29,220 bases of DNA, from positions 434,845-464,064 of the forward strand of contig NW_014577067.1 of assembly GCF_000485595.1 (NCBI RefSeq). Direction: 5' to 3'. A program made the position numbers and the translations under genes. Each line of letters starts with the position of its first letter. Within the stretch, counting starts at the first letter, position 1. Below are positions 20,814 through 29,220 of the stretch, piece after piece. This stretch comes from Priapulus caudatus (lineage: Eukaryota > Priapulida > Priapulimorpha > Priapulimorphida > Priapulidae). The notes under the pieces were generated by a model. It had not been told where the DNA came from and did not search any database. It was given only the letters and a program-made list of their open reading frames with translations.

Positions 20814-21080
20814 ATGATATGTGGAAGTGACAAAGATGGTCAGGTCCACATCGGTGCTGTGTGTAATAATAGGTTAAATGAGGATGTAATGGAGCACATG
20901 GCTAATCGTGGTTTCGACAATGCGTGTCGGTATACGCATATACGCCACGTACGTTACAGCATAAAAAGACGCAAGACTGAGAGTAATTGCAGCGATATCA
21001 AAATGTTCACCGCCAAATGTGTTAAATTTCTGACTAGTATGGTGATAGAACTTTATCGTTACTTGTTTTGTAGAGTATAA
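20814..21080 (+). CDS. Hypothetical 88-aa open frame inside the LTR element
   Basis: This is the only open frame in the LTR interior that is not simple repeat. It encodes a basic peptide (for example HIRHVRYSIKRRK) with scattered cysteines, and lies just upstream of the polypurine tract. I recognise no family, zinc knuckle (CCHC) or catalytic motif. It could be a remnant of a retroelement protein or chance. Confidence 0.15.
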   Translation: MICGSDKDGQVHIGAVCNNRLNEDVMEHMANRGFDNACRYTHIRHVRYSIKRRKTESNCSDIKMFTAKCVKFLTSMVIELYRYLFCRV

Positions 21081-21497
21081 ATATAGTTAATGATTCAGTA
21101 ACGTTGAAAACATAGTTTATATCGGCCAGTAGTCCGAAATCACGATGGGGCATCGTGTTATGAAAAGGGGGAGAGAAATGTAACAGCTGTTCGTTCACGT
21201 AGCCAGAGACTATTATTTTAGCAGTGAGCGTGACGCGACGCATCTTTTGTATCTAGCAGTTTGACACATCCGCGTGAATGTGTTGCACCAGAATGCAGGG
21301 TTATGGCTAAAATGTGGGAGAGTCTGGTTGTGGTCGCGAGAGTAAGAGCACGCGATTACGCGCGTGTGTTCGTTTCTTTGTTCCTTTGTGCAAGATGGAC
21401 ACACTGTGTGTAAGATATTAAAGTTTATTCAGGTTACCACACAAGTTTGGATTTCTATATCATCATTTAAACATCGAACTTTCATTTCTTCGTTACA

Positions 21498-22200
21498 CTA
21501 ACGTACTCTCCTCGCGCACCAAGCGTGCATTGACAGACGTATATAAATGGGCGCGCGCGTGCACTTATAAATCACGTGAAGATTCAGTGAGTTGCTAAGA
21601 CAACATCACAATACCCGCATTACGTCTATAAGTAAATAGGCTGCATCACAATACATTGTCTGGTATAAATACACTGCGTTCGTTCGGATAATGAGCATTA
21701 TGCGTTGCGTATGTTCACGTATGCGTTAGACAAGAATTTCATGGTGATCAACGGGTTCATGTTAATACCATTACTTGAGCTGCAAAACGTCTGAAGGTAA
21801 TTATTATTCTTGTTTGTTTTGGGTAATAATTCTAAGGGGATCGGTCTTCAACACAGTACTTTGGACTTTGAAGACTAATATTTATGAAGTTAGGGGATGA
21901 ATGGAGGTTAATGATCATTTAAAACGCGTGCATCACACCATGAACAACCACACCACACCATTTCAAATGACGAAAAATGCTGGACTCGGTTCATTGAGTT
22001 GTAAACTGTAGATTTCGTAGATTGCTATTAAATAACTAGATGATGCAACAAACTTTAGTTAGCATTTAGTTCCCAGGCCATGTAATTCTAACTTCTGTTT
22101 TTAAAATGATGTCTTTCAATAAAGGGCTAGTTCTTCAAGTAATTTTGACTTTAAATTTACATTTTTAATAACTTTTATTTTAAATACTTGAAAATTTAGA
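21498..22200. other. Unassigned intergenic stretch upstream of the small ORF
   Basis: This stretch is AT-rich with no recognisable exon or element. A TATATAAATGG sequence at about 21539-21549 resembles a TATA box, but it lies about 650 bp from the next open frame. TTTTAAATAC...TTTAG just before 22201 could serve as a splice acceptor. Confidence 0.4.
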
Positions 22201-22548
22201 ATGGCATATTATCCATCAGATAAATACTCTTGTGAAGCTCAAAAGAATTCAGTGATGGATATTGAAGAGGACCACAATGAACTGGAATTGCACATTGAAC
22301 AGGAATTTGCAGAATGGAGACAGCTGCGAGCAAAAGTAGAGAAACTACAGCAAAACACCGTGCAAATGAACAAGGAGGCAAAAACTATCCGATCTGGTTT
22401 TTATAAAACCTGGGACCGAGCCGACAGATGTGACTGTGATGCAAAAGAATTGCACACACAAATTGAAGACTTGACATATATTGACAATCTCATAAACTAT
22501 TTGAAAATGCAGTATGATAACATATATCTGGCAGTACACAACTGGTAA
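22201..22548 (+). CDS. Hypothetical coiled-coil-like protein, 115 aa
   Basis: This frame has amino-acid composition like a real protein and is free of simple repeats, unlike its surroundings. It starts in a good context (A at -3, G at +4). Residues about 20-75 have spaced hydrophobic residues among charged ones (for example DHNELELHIEQEFAEW and LRAKVEKLQQN), consistent with helices or a coiled coil. The C-terminal part contains YKTWDRADRCDCDAKEL and ends YLAVHNW. There is no signal peptide or membrane segment. I do not recognise the family. A TTTAG directly before the ATG means it could also be one exon of a larger gene. Its nearest canonical poly(A) signal on this strand would be in the left arm of the TTAA MITE at 23088. 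Confidence 0.5.
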   Translation: MAYYPSDKYSCEAQKNSVMDIEEDHNELELHIEQEFAEWRQLRAKVEKLQQNTVQMNKEAKTIRSGFYKTWDRADRCDCDAKELHTQIEDLTYIDNLINYLKMQYDNIYLAVHNW

Positions 22549-22997
22549 AATGCACTGCAACTAAAAGATCAATTTGATCAAATATTTATCAGAAAAATCA
22601 CCAGAAAATATATGTACTTTAAATATATTTAATATAATTTATCATACAACAATGTTCAATTGATATATAGTATAATGTGGAGTATGAGTTACTGATTGAA
22701 TTTGTTTAGTGTTTCTGGTTCGGTGATACAGACAGCTATAGTTGTACGCCTATTGTCTAACTACCTGTTGTTTTACCAATTTATATGACAATTTTAACAA
22801 AATATCATTTTGACAGAAAAGGAAAAGAATTTAAAGCGATATAACTTACAGCAAATGGAGTACATACTAACTAGCTGATATTAGTAACTGTTAACCTAAA
22901 CAAGAATATCAAACTTGCACAGGTAAACTGGATGTCTATTTCTGGTTTGCATATACCTCCTAGTTGGCTGTTCTCAAGTTGATTTATCATTACTTAA

Positions 22998-23683
22998 AGC
23001 CACAATATGCGCATCTACACGCTAATTTCTCCAGTACTAGACTAGCAAATACTTCATGACATGCATAATCACACTACCTTATGACAAAATAAATGCTAGT
23101 TCCTCCCATTTCACTGCGCGTTTGCTTAAAACCCACAAGAAAGAGGTGAGAAATCTGGTAATCTGACGCCAACGCCAAATTGTTTGCTAAGCAATTTCGC
23201 CCCGAATAGGTTAGGTGACGTCACATGTTGCTACGGGTGTTTAGCAGAGAATATAGGCGTTTACATTTTAAGATAGTTGTAGTATTGTGAACTGCAGTGT
23301 ATGTAACATCAATGGCTATTGGGAAAGTAATAATAGGCAGCGTAATAAACTCTGAGAATAACGTATTGATTTTAGACTTGATATCGCCAACAATAACATG
23401 TCATTGCGCTAGCAGCGTGCGAGCGAAAAACGCACACGGGCCGTAGAAATCTTTGCTACACTCGCTGTACGGTTGCTTGGCAGAGCAACGCGAAAGTGTC
23501 AACAACATCGGAGAATTCGAACAACATTGGAGGTATTTTCAAATACCTTTTATAAGTCAACGCACAGTGAAATAGGAGGAACTAGAGTTTATTTTGTCCT
23601 AAGGTAGTATGATTATGCATGACACGAAGTATTTGCTAGTCTAGTACTGGAGAAATTAACGTGCAGATGTGCATATTGTGGCT
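22998..23683. mobile_element. TTAA-flanked MITE (piggyBac/Kolobok type) next to the RPF1 stop codon
   Basis: Inverted repeats of about 130 bp start with AGCCACAATATG (22998) and end with CATATTGTGGCT (23683), with roughly 90% identity through the CTCCAGTACTAGACTAGCAA block. TTAA flanks both ends (22994-22997 and 23684-23687), the target site of piggyBac and Kolobok elements. The 430-bp centre has no transposase. Each arm contains an AATAAA reading inward: 23088-23093 on plus and 23593-23588 on minus. Confidence 0.88.
23588..23593 (-). promoter_or_regulatory. Probable RPF1 poly(A) signal donated by the TTAA MITE
   Basis: This is the first AATAAA on the minus strand after the RPF1 stop codon (23710-23708), 115 nt downstream. 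It lies within the right inverted repeat of the MITE. Use of the signal is an inference from position. Confidence 0.5.
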
Positions 23684-23707
23684 TTAAAACAGTAGTCCTT
23701 CGTGGAC

Positions 23708-26700
23708 TCATAAAAAGAAGCGACGTCTGCTGGTTTCCATCTCATGTCGCTGGAAATAAGGATCAAGAAATATTTTTAATTACTTAGGATTGAAATCGTG
23801 AATGTATTTTGTACAGCTGTACCAAAATTATATACATTCGCTAGGCTTAAATAATGTTGGAAACCGGAGAAGAAGCATAAATACTGGCATAGTTATTTGA
23901 AAAGACATTTAAATACGTCAAAGATTTCATTCAAATGAAAGAATTCGTTACAATTAATTTTAAAAGGGGCGATGTTATTCTACCATTTATAATTTGAGCT
24001 GAGTGAATACATATAAATTTACATATACGCAAAGAAAAACAGCATAAGAATAGGTTCACGAGTACTACATAGTCTACGAGACACATACATATTGTATATG
24101 CTACAGCAATACAATTCATAATAAATGTCTGTAATGGTACCAAATGCAAACAAACCTTCAGAATCCACTCATACTCCCCGTACTTGCTGTCAAACGTGCC
24201 TTTCTGCAGGGATTTCAGTTTCAATGTGAACCTCGGCCCCAACTCCTGCATGGCAGCTTTCTCCCCACTCTTGAATTCGTACCTACAATTTGTATAATAT
24301 TTGCAATTTTCTGAGCATGAAAACATTTGTTATAGACCATCGGTGTCACAAGTACCCAAACTCATAGGAAAATGACCGAATTTGCATATCGTAATAGCAA
24401 CAGGGTAACGTTTTGGCCATAAATCTCAAGTGAATATAACGACAACTATAAGGGATTTCTTTGGCAAATTCTGGGGAAATTTCCACCATACCACTGATAC
24501 CAGTTAAGCTTGCCAAGTTTGTCCCAGGAGCATTCGGTCATGTGGCAACATTCATTTACATCAGGATTTACATAGATAACAGGGTTCTGCCTAGGAATTT
24601 CCGCATTTCATTTATGGTGACGTCGACGAGGACCAGGGAGGGGGTTTCACCAACTGGGGTCAATTACGCATGGCAAAAGCGGCCCCAATACACAGGTAAA
24701 CTCTATCACTTCAGAGATGTATACATCAAGCTGTGAAAACAGCACGACTGTATTGGGACTGTCAAAAGTAAACACAGCTGGAAATTAAGCCATGGCAATT
24801 GGGCAACTTAGGCAAAATGGAGGATTTATGGGATGTTGCAAATTAACTGCAACTTTGAACGCATGTCAGACCCGACGCGCATGAACGGCTGGAGGAGAAC
24901 CCTGATGGGTAAACCATATAAACACACGAAACAGACACTACTGCAACTTTCCTACAGAAAAATACCCGGTTATAAACAGCAATTTTTGAGACACCAAGTT
25001 TTAATTCATATAAAGTTCAGAACCTAAAACAGAACATTATTATTGGCCAAATGAATTGCTACATAACTTCACAGCTTTGCTACATACCGATGGTGTCTGA
25101 AGAATACAAAATCTCGTTGGTTATGAAACGTGACAAGCTTGCGACCTCTAAACTCTGGGTCATGAGGGAAGAGAGCAGCCAGCTGGCGTCCAATAGAATG
25201 GCCCAGGCGAGTGTTGAAGTTGTTCAGAACAATCTCTGGCTGATTGCTGCAAGGCTTACCAACTCTCTGCAAAATAAAGAATGAAACGATCTGTCACAAC
25301 GTGAAACGAGTTACGAGTGCATGTAAATTACAGTCCGACCTCCTTTATCCGGCCACGTCAGGACCGGCACCCATCCGGATATGGGATTTGGCCGGATATG
25401 AGAGTTACGCTCAAACACAGCATTTCTATGCAGTTCAGTAGAGTTTATGCATGTGATAATGTATTTACTCGTTGCTGATTATTTGTAACAAACTGTCGTG
25501 TTTTATGGTTTATAAGAAATAAAATAAAATGAAATAAAACAGAAATTTTACCGGAGGCATAGTGGACACGAGCGGACAACACACACACACACGCGCGCGC
25601 ACACACGCAAACACACGTACGGTTGGTACATCGTGCGAGTTTTGAGTGAGCTTTGAGCGAGATTTTTAAGTGGAAATGAATGAAAAACTAAGAACATACA
25701 CTGCGAGATCGCGGCCGGTTAATAGAGATTTCCGGATAACGGATGGCAGGATAAAGGAGGTCGGACTGTACATCAAACTGCTAAATACATAAAAGTGTCA
25801 ATGACACTGTAGCTCACCTTGGGTGTGATAGAAGAGGGAGGGGGGATATATAAAGCAAAGCTATATATGGGAGAACTCCCATTATATAGCATATCTCCCA
25901 TTATATACTCTTGATAATGATATATCATATGCATAAGTTTTGATGCGAAAATAAATGTTTCAGATATGAAAGTCTGAAATCTTGACGAAAGATGGCGCTA
26001 CGCGTAAATGATCGCCATTTTGGTTTTCGAATATCGCGCAAATAAAAACAATAAAATATTCCAGTCAAATTACTGTAACGAAGAATCTAAAACACAATAT
26101 TACATGTATATAGGTATGATTGTAGAGTTGTTAACCAGTTAGACGAAATAAACGTAATAGGACGTTGTCATCTCTCCCATAGGAGTAACAACTGTTTTGG
26201 GGCTAGCCTTACAGTTACACATGGATTCACATACCAAAATTTAACAAAATCGAATGAATTTAGATGGCCATTTTCATTTTTGCCAAAAAGTGGGCGTGGC
26301 TCGAAAGTAGGTCGACTGGAGTGCTCCAAAATAGGAAGATTCAAATCTCTCCCATAGGAGTAACAACTGTATTCAATTTGAAACATGTGGGTCAAACGGT
26401 TCTTGAGTTATTGTTGACCGTAGGCAGACACTGAAATGCGTAGTGAAATAGCCAAAATCGACCTAATTTGCATATAATAAAAAATTTAAAAAATTAAAAT
26501 CTGTGTGATATGTTTTGGGGCTAGTCCTTATTCATTCACATACTAGAAATGAGCAAGATCCATTGAACCTGAATTGACTTATGGCCATTTCCATTTTGGC
26601 CAAAAAGTGGACGTGGCTCGAAAGTAGGTCGACTGGCATGTTCCAAAATAGGACGTTCAAACCTCTCCCATAGGAGTAACAACTGCATGCAATTTAAAAC

Positions 26701-29190
26701 ATGTGGGTCAAACGGTTCTTGAGTTATCGTTGACCGTAGGCAGACACTGAAATGCATAGTGAAATTGGCAAAATCTACCTAATTTGCACAATTAAAAAAA
26801 AAATCAAAACCTGTGTGATATGTTTTGGGACCAGTCCTCATTCATTCACATACCAGAAATGAGCAAAATCCATTGAACCTGAACTGATTTTTATGGCCAT
26901 TTCCATTTTTGCCAAAAAGTGGACGTGGCTCAAATGTAGGTCGACTGGCGTGCTCCAAAATAGGACATTCAAACCTCTCCCATAGGAGTAACAACTGCAT
27001 GCAATTTGAAACATGTGGGTCAAACAGTTCTTGAGTTATCGTTGACTATAGCCAAATGTTGACGGATGGACAGACGGACGGACGTACGACAGACGACACC
27101 CCATGGCAATAGCTCATCTTGACGATGTCAAGGCAAGCTAAAAATGAGATCACAATTATAATGATAAAAAGCTGTCTGGTTTGACGTTTACAAGCTTGAA
27201 AAATATTTTCAATCAACTGGGGTAAATGTTACAACCTTAATGTCCTTCCGTAACTTTACGCTGGACAATTTGAAGTGTGCAGTAGGCCCCTCTGGTAAAT
27301 GGCAGACATAGAGTGCATCTAAATTATGAATCAGGAATAATATCGATAATTTCATACATTTCATTCGTAGGTAGTAAACTGTAATATAGTACAGATGTAA
27401 TAACTCTATTCAATATGTTCAATTAAATCAAATTCTTATTGGATAGGTGAAACCAAATACTTTGTACAGGATTTAAGACATGCAATAACCATTTTTAAAT
27501 TTAACAGCCAATATAGATTAAATAAGTGGCTCAATTATAAAAAAATAAGTTAGCTGTATTATATATAGACAATAAAGATTATTTTTTGTACTATATTTAG
27601 TTTTAAATTTGATATATGCAGTAGTGGACTGATCCACCCTATCAGCATTATGACAGTTACTATTAATACTCTAATACTGTAGAAGAATAAAATGCACCTA
27701 GACATATAATCAAAAAGGCATGAATATTGTCCACAGAAAGGATACTAGGCTCGCCACGATCCTCATGAATAACTATCAGATCTGTAAAGCTCTTAGCAAT
27801 TGCTTGCGGAATAATTTTCTTTAGATCCAAGCCTCGGCGATACTTTGACTGAGAATTAGGTATCGCCATCTTCAATTCCTGCACAAACTTGTTGGTTTTC
27901 TGAAACCAATATAATGGCCTCTTAAAGTTTACAGACAATGCAAATATAGTTATAAGAAATAAAGCAAACAGCAAATGCAATATCAAAAAATATCCTACAG
28001 TTCATTGTGATAACGTTTAAAGCTGTTGGGGTAAACAAGTGGGGATCATGACGTCTGTGTAAACACTTTGCACATATACGACACCAGTCTAATGTCTATG
28101 ACCACTGTTTCCCCTTATTCACCTATGCACCTCTGACACTAACCTTCATCCTTTAATGTATGCATTTCACTCTCATCTGACAACAAACAAGATTCATGCG
28201 GATTATAGTTTGTATATAAGTTATACCGTTCTAGGCCTGTCCGACGTCGTGATAAGAATTTTCGGCAAACTTTCCCGCTTGAAGTATGATGCCAGTTCAT
28301 CGTTTGCTTCGTCATACTGAACCTAGGGTGAAGACCATTAACATGTTGTTGGAAATTAAACTCATCCACCTTCTGTCCTTTTTGAAACCACACATCAGAC
28401 TCCAGATCTTTGAAACCAATATGGATTATAATCACTATACTGTTAGAAAAACATAATGAGGAGATTATTTATGGTATTTATATCACTAATTGGCTCTAAA
28501 ATTTTAGTGTGGCACCATGCAAATAACATCCCTCACTAATAATTCAAAAGTGAGCTGATAAATTTTAATACTTCTTCATCATCCTGTGTGACCATCGTTT
28601 CATCAGCCTCTCGCGTGTTTTCAATTGTACGCGGAACCTGCTTTGGTGGTGCCTAAATTGAGAAAAAAAAGGATAACTAAAAAAGATAATATTTTACCAT
28701 CACATTCTCATGCGGCATTACATGCCTGACTTTAAAAGTTTATACACATATTTTTATTTTATAAGTCCTGCTCAGAAGTTATCAGTCCCAGACTAGGGGA
28801 CGTGGGCCGCTAGTTTCAACACTGGTTTACATAATCAGCACAACAATAATTAGAATATGCGCATAGTGTGCTTTTATTGTAAGCACAATAGACATACAGG
28901 CCACAATTTAATCTTATTTAATGACTTACAATACTCTTATAATCATTCCAAATTTAATACCTCATCTCCAAGTAGTTCAGCTTCCCTCCTCCTAACTTTT
29001 CTTTCCTCTATTCTTTGCTGAAAACAATAGAAAATTGATTAATTTCATAGCATGTGATTATATATATATATATATATATATGCAAGTTTATTTTCCATGC
29101 AGTTTACATCTTCTGGTTACAGAATTTTAATACCTCATCTCCAAGTAGTTCAGCTTCCCTCCTCCTAACTTTTCTTTCCTCTATTCTTTG
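23708..29190 (-). CDS. RPF1: RPF1, ribosome production factor 1 (Brix domain), 3' part of the gene
   Basis: RPF1 is a nucleolar Brix-domain protein needed for large ribosomal subunit assembly; in yeast it pairs with Mak16 in early pre-60S particles. Coding exons (minus strand): 29134-29190 and its exact duplicate 28961-29017, then 28572-28652, 28227-28322, 27746-27899, 27236-27318, 25088-25266, 24156-24282, 23708-23749. From the 28961 exon on, this gives 819 nt (272 residues plus stop), about three quarters of the roughly 350-residue family length; the start lies beyond 29220. All junctions are GT/AG and in phase. Family landmarks: [12 protein letters not shown] (28.6 kb); [12 protein letters not shown] opening the Brix domain (28.2 kb); [12 protein letters not shown] with [11 protein letters not shown] (27.8 kb); [20 protein letters not shown] (27.3 kb); [15 protein letters not shown] with [15 protein letters not shown] (25.2 kb); [20 protein letters not shown] with YGEYEW (24.2 kb); and the tail [10 protein letters not shown]. 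Confidence 0.94.
24283..25087 (-). other. RPF1 intron between the 25.2-kb and 24.2-kb exons
   Basis: This 805-bp intron contains an open frame on the opposite strand (24461-24736) with no recognisable protein similarity. No inverted terminal repeats or target duplications were noticed. Confidence 0.5.
25331..25768. mobile_element. 438-bp pogo/Tigger-like MITE in an RPF1 intron
   Basis: The terminal 20 bp, CAGTCCGACCTCCTTTATCC, are perfectly inverted at the right end (25749-25768). TA flanks both sides (25329-25330, 25769-25770). The sequence just inside both ends holds CCGGAT motifs. An (AC)n/(CGCG) microsatellite lies at about 25580-25620. The CAGTCCGACCTCC start and TA target site fit Tigger/pogo-type MITEs. 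There is no transposase. Confidence 0.88.
25810..27145 (+). mobile_element. Tandem-repeat element resembling pearl/HINE-type non-autonomous Helitron-like elements
   Basis: Ends share inverted TAGCTCACCTTG / CAAGGCAAGCTA motifs (25810 and 27128-27140). The core is a tandem array with a 312-316-bp period: CTCTCCCATAGGAGTAACAA begins at 26347, 26663 and 26975, with a truncated copy at 26172. It is followed by a GACGGA microsatellite (27061-27092) and a terminal hairpin (27110-27122 with 27128-27140). Short inverted 5' end, tandem core, ACGG-type microsatellite and 3' hairpin is the layout described for bivalve pearl elements and other HINEs. The class is an inference from layout. It lies wholly inside the 2-kb RPF1 intron 25267-27235. 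Confidence 0.6.
26172..27050. repeat. About 315-bp tandem repeats
   Basis: Three near-complete units and one truncated unit are present. Each contains CTCTCCCATAGGAGTAACAA, a TGTGGGTCAAACGGTTCTTG block and a GTGGACGTGGCTC block. Adjacent units look about 90% identical. The similar frames on the minus strand in each unit simply reflect the repetition. Confidence 0.9.
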
Positions 29191-29220
29191 CTGAAAACAA
29201 TAGAAAATTGATTAATTTCA
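28953..29220. repeat. 173-bp-spaced tandem duplication covering an RPF1 exon
   Basis: The sequence from about 28956 to 29046 recurs at about 29129-29220 without visible change: the 57-bp exon, its donor and its acceptor tract with flanking intron. A (TA)n tract at 29061-29081 and about 45 bp of other sequence lie between. The window ends inside the second copy, so more copies could follow. Confidence 0.9.

Larger units (their letters stand above)
19306..21497 (+). mobile_element. LTR retrotransposon lacking gag-pol (5' LTR 19306-19671, 3' LTR 21179-21497)
   Basis: Two long direct repeats share blocks such as GAGACTATTATTTTA, GCATCTTTTGTATCTAGC, TGTGTGTAAGATATTA and ATCATCATTT. The right copy begins TGTAACAGCTG and ends GTTACA, the expected TG...CA boundaries. 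It is preceded directly by the polypurine tract AAAAGGGGGAGAGAAA (21163-21178). This fixes the plus-strand orientation. Flanks CTAAT (left) and CTAAC (right) may be an eroded 5-bp target duplication. The 1.5-kb interior has a 0.5-kb GA-rich tract and no gag, protease, reverse transcriptase or integrase. A primer-binding site is expected just after 19671 but was not confidently matched to a tRNA. The left LTR is about 47 bp longer because of many small insertions. Confidence 0.8.

Noticed and set aside
24461-24736. 91-aa plus-strand open frame in an RPF1 intron
   Set aside because: No recognisable domain, antisense to an intron of a real gene. It may be a fragment of an old repeat, but nothing supports a gene.
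28139-28435. A 98-aa minus-strand frame starting [12 protein letters not shown]
   Set aside because: It is in the wrong frame over the RPF1 exon at 28227-28322, where the conserved ILITTSDRP reading is in another phase.

Overview
This is a piece of nuclear genome from a repeat-rich, non-vertebrate animal. The evidence is three conserved metazoan genes split by GT-AG introns, AT-rich DNA between them, telomere-type TTAGGG motifs and many short DNA transposons of kinds common in marine invertebrates. I cannot name the phylum. No bacterial or viral gene organisation is present.

Genes. (1) Bases 87-1325, plus strand: the last two coding exons of ALG5, dolichyl-phosphate beta-glucosyltransferase. 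(2) Bases 3609-9731, minus strand: a complete seven-exon ELMOD1/ELMOD2-type gene (313 residues, ELMO GAP domain). It is convergent with ALG5. (3) Bases 23708-29190 and beyond the right edge, minus strand: the 3' two thirds of RPF1, a Brix-domain ribosome biogenesis factor. Its most upstream exon in view is present twice in tandem. (4) Bases 22201-22548, plus strand: an unrecognised 115-residue coiled-coil-like ORF, convergent with RPF1. The three conserved genes were rebuilt exon by exon. Every junction has GT/AG ends, and the reading phases add up exactly.

Repeats. The 12 kb between the ELMOD start and the small ORF (about 9.7-22.2 kb) is almost entirely mobile DNA. From left to right it holds: nested fold-back elements and a long palindrome (10.5-11.15 kb); two different fold-back families carrying telomere-like repeats (11.16-11.73 kb); a 494-bp CAGGCCCGTAGCC element (12.1 kb); a 2.9-kb hAT-like element with an 8-bp target duplication (13.18-16.06 kb); a 269-bp hAT MITE (16.17 kb); a 1.77-kb hierarchical fold-back element built of TGCGTGTA and palindromic repeats (16.96-18.73 kb); and an LTR retrotransposon without gag-pol (19.3-21.5 kb). 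Introns and gene ends carry more: a TA-flanked pogo-like MITE in ALG5, a decayed hAT element in ELMOD, and a pogo-like MITE plus a tandem-repeat pearl/HINE-like element in RPF1. A TTAA-flanked MITE starts 24 bp past the RPF1 stop codon and appears to supply its poly(A) signal.

The three conserved genes act in separate housekeeping processes: N-glycan precursor synthesis, ARF/ARL GTPase regulation and 60S ribosome assembly. Nothing here suggests they work as one system. The most unusual content is the architecture of the fold-back elements and the way the MITE meets RPF1.
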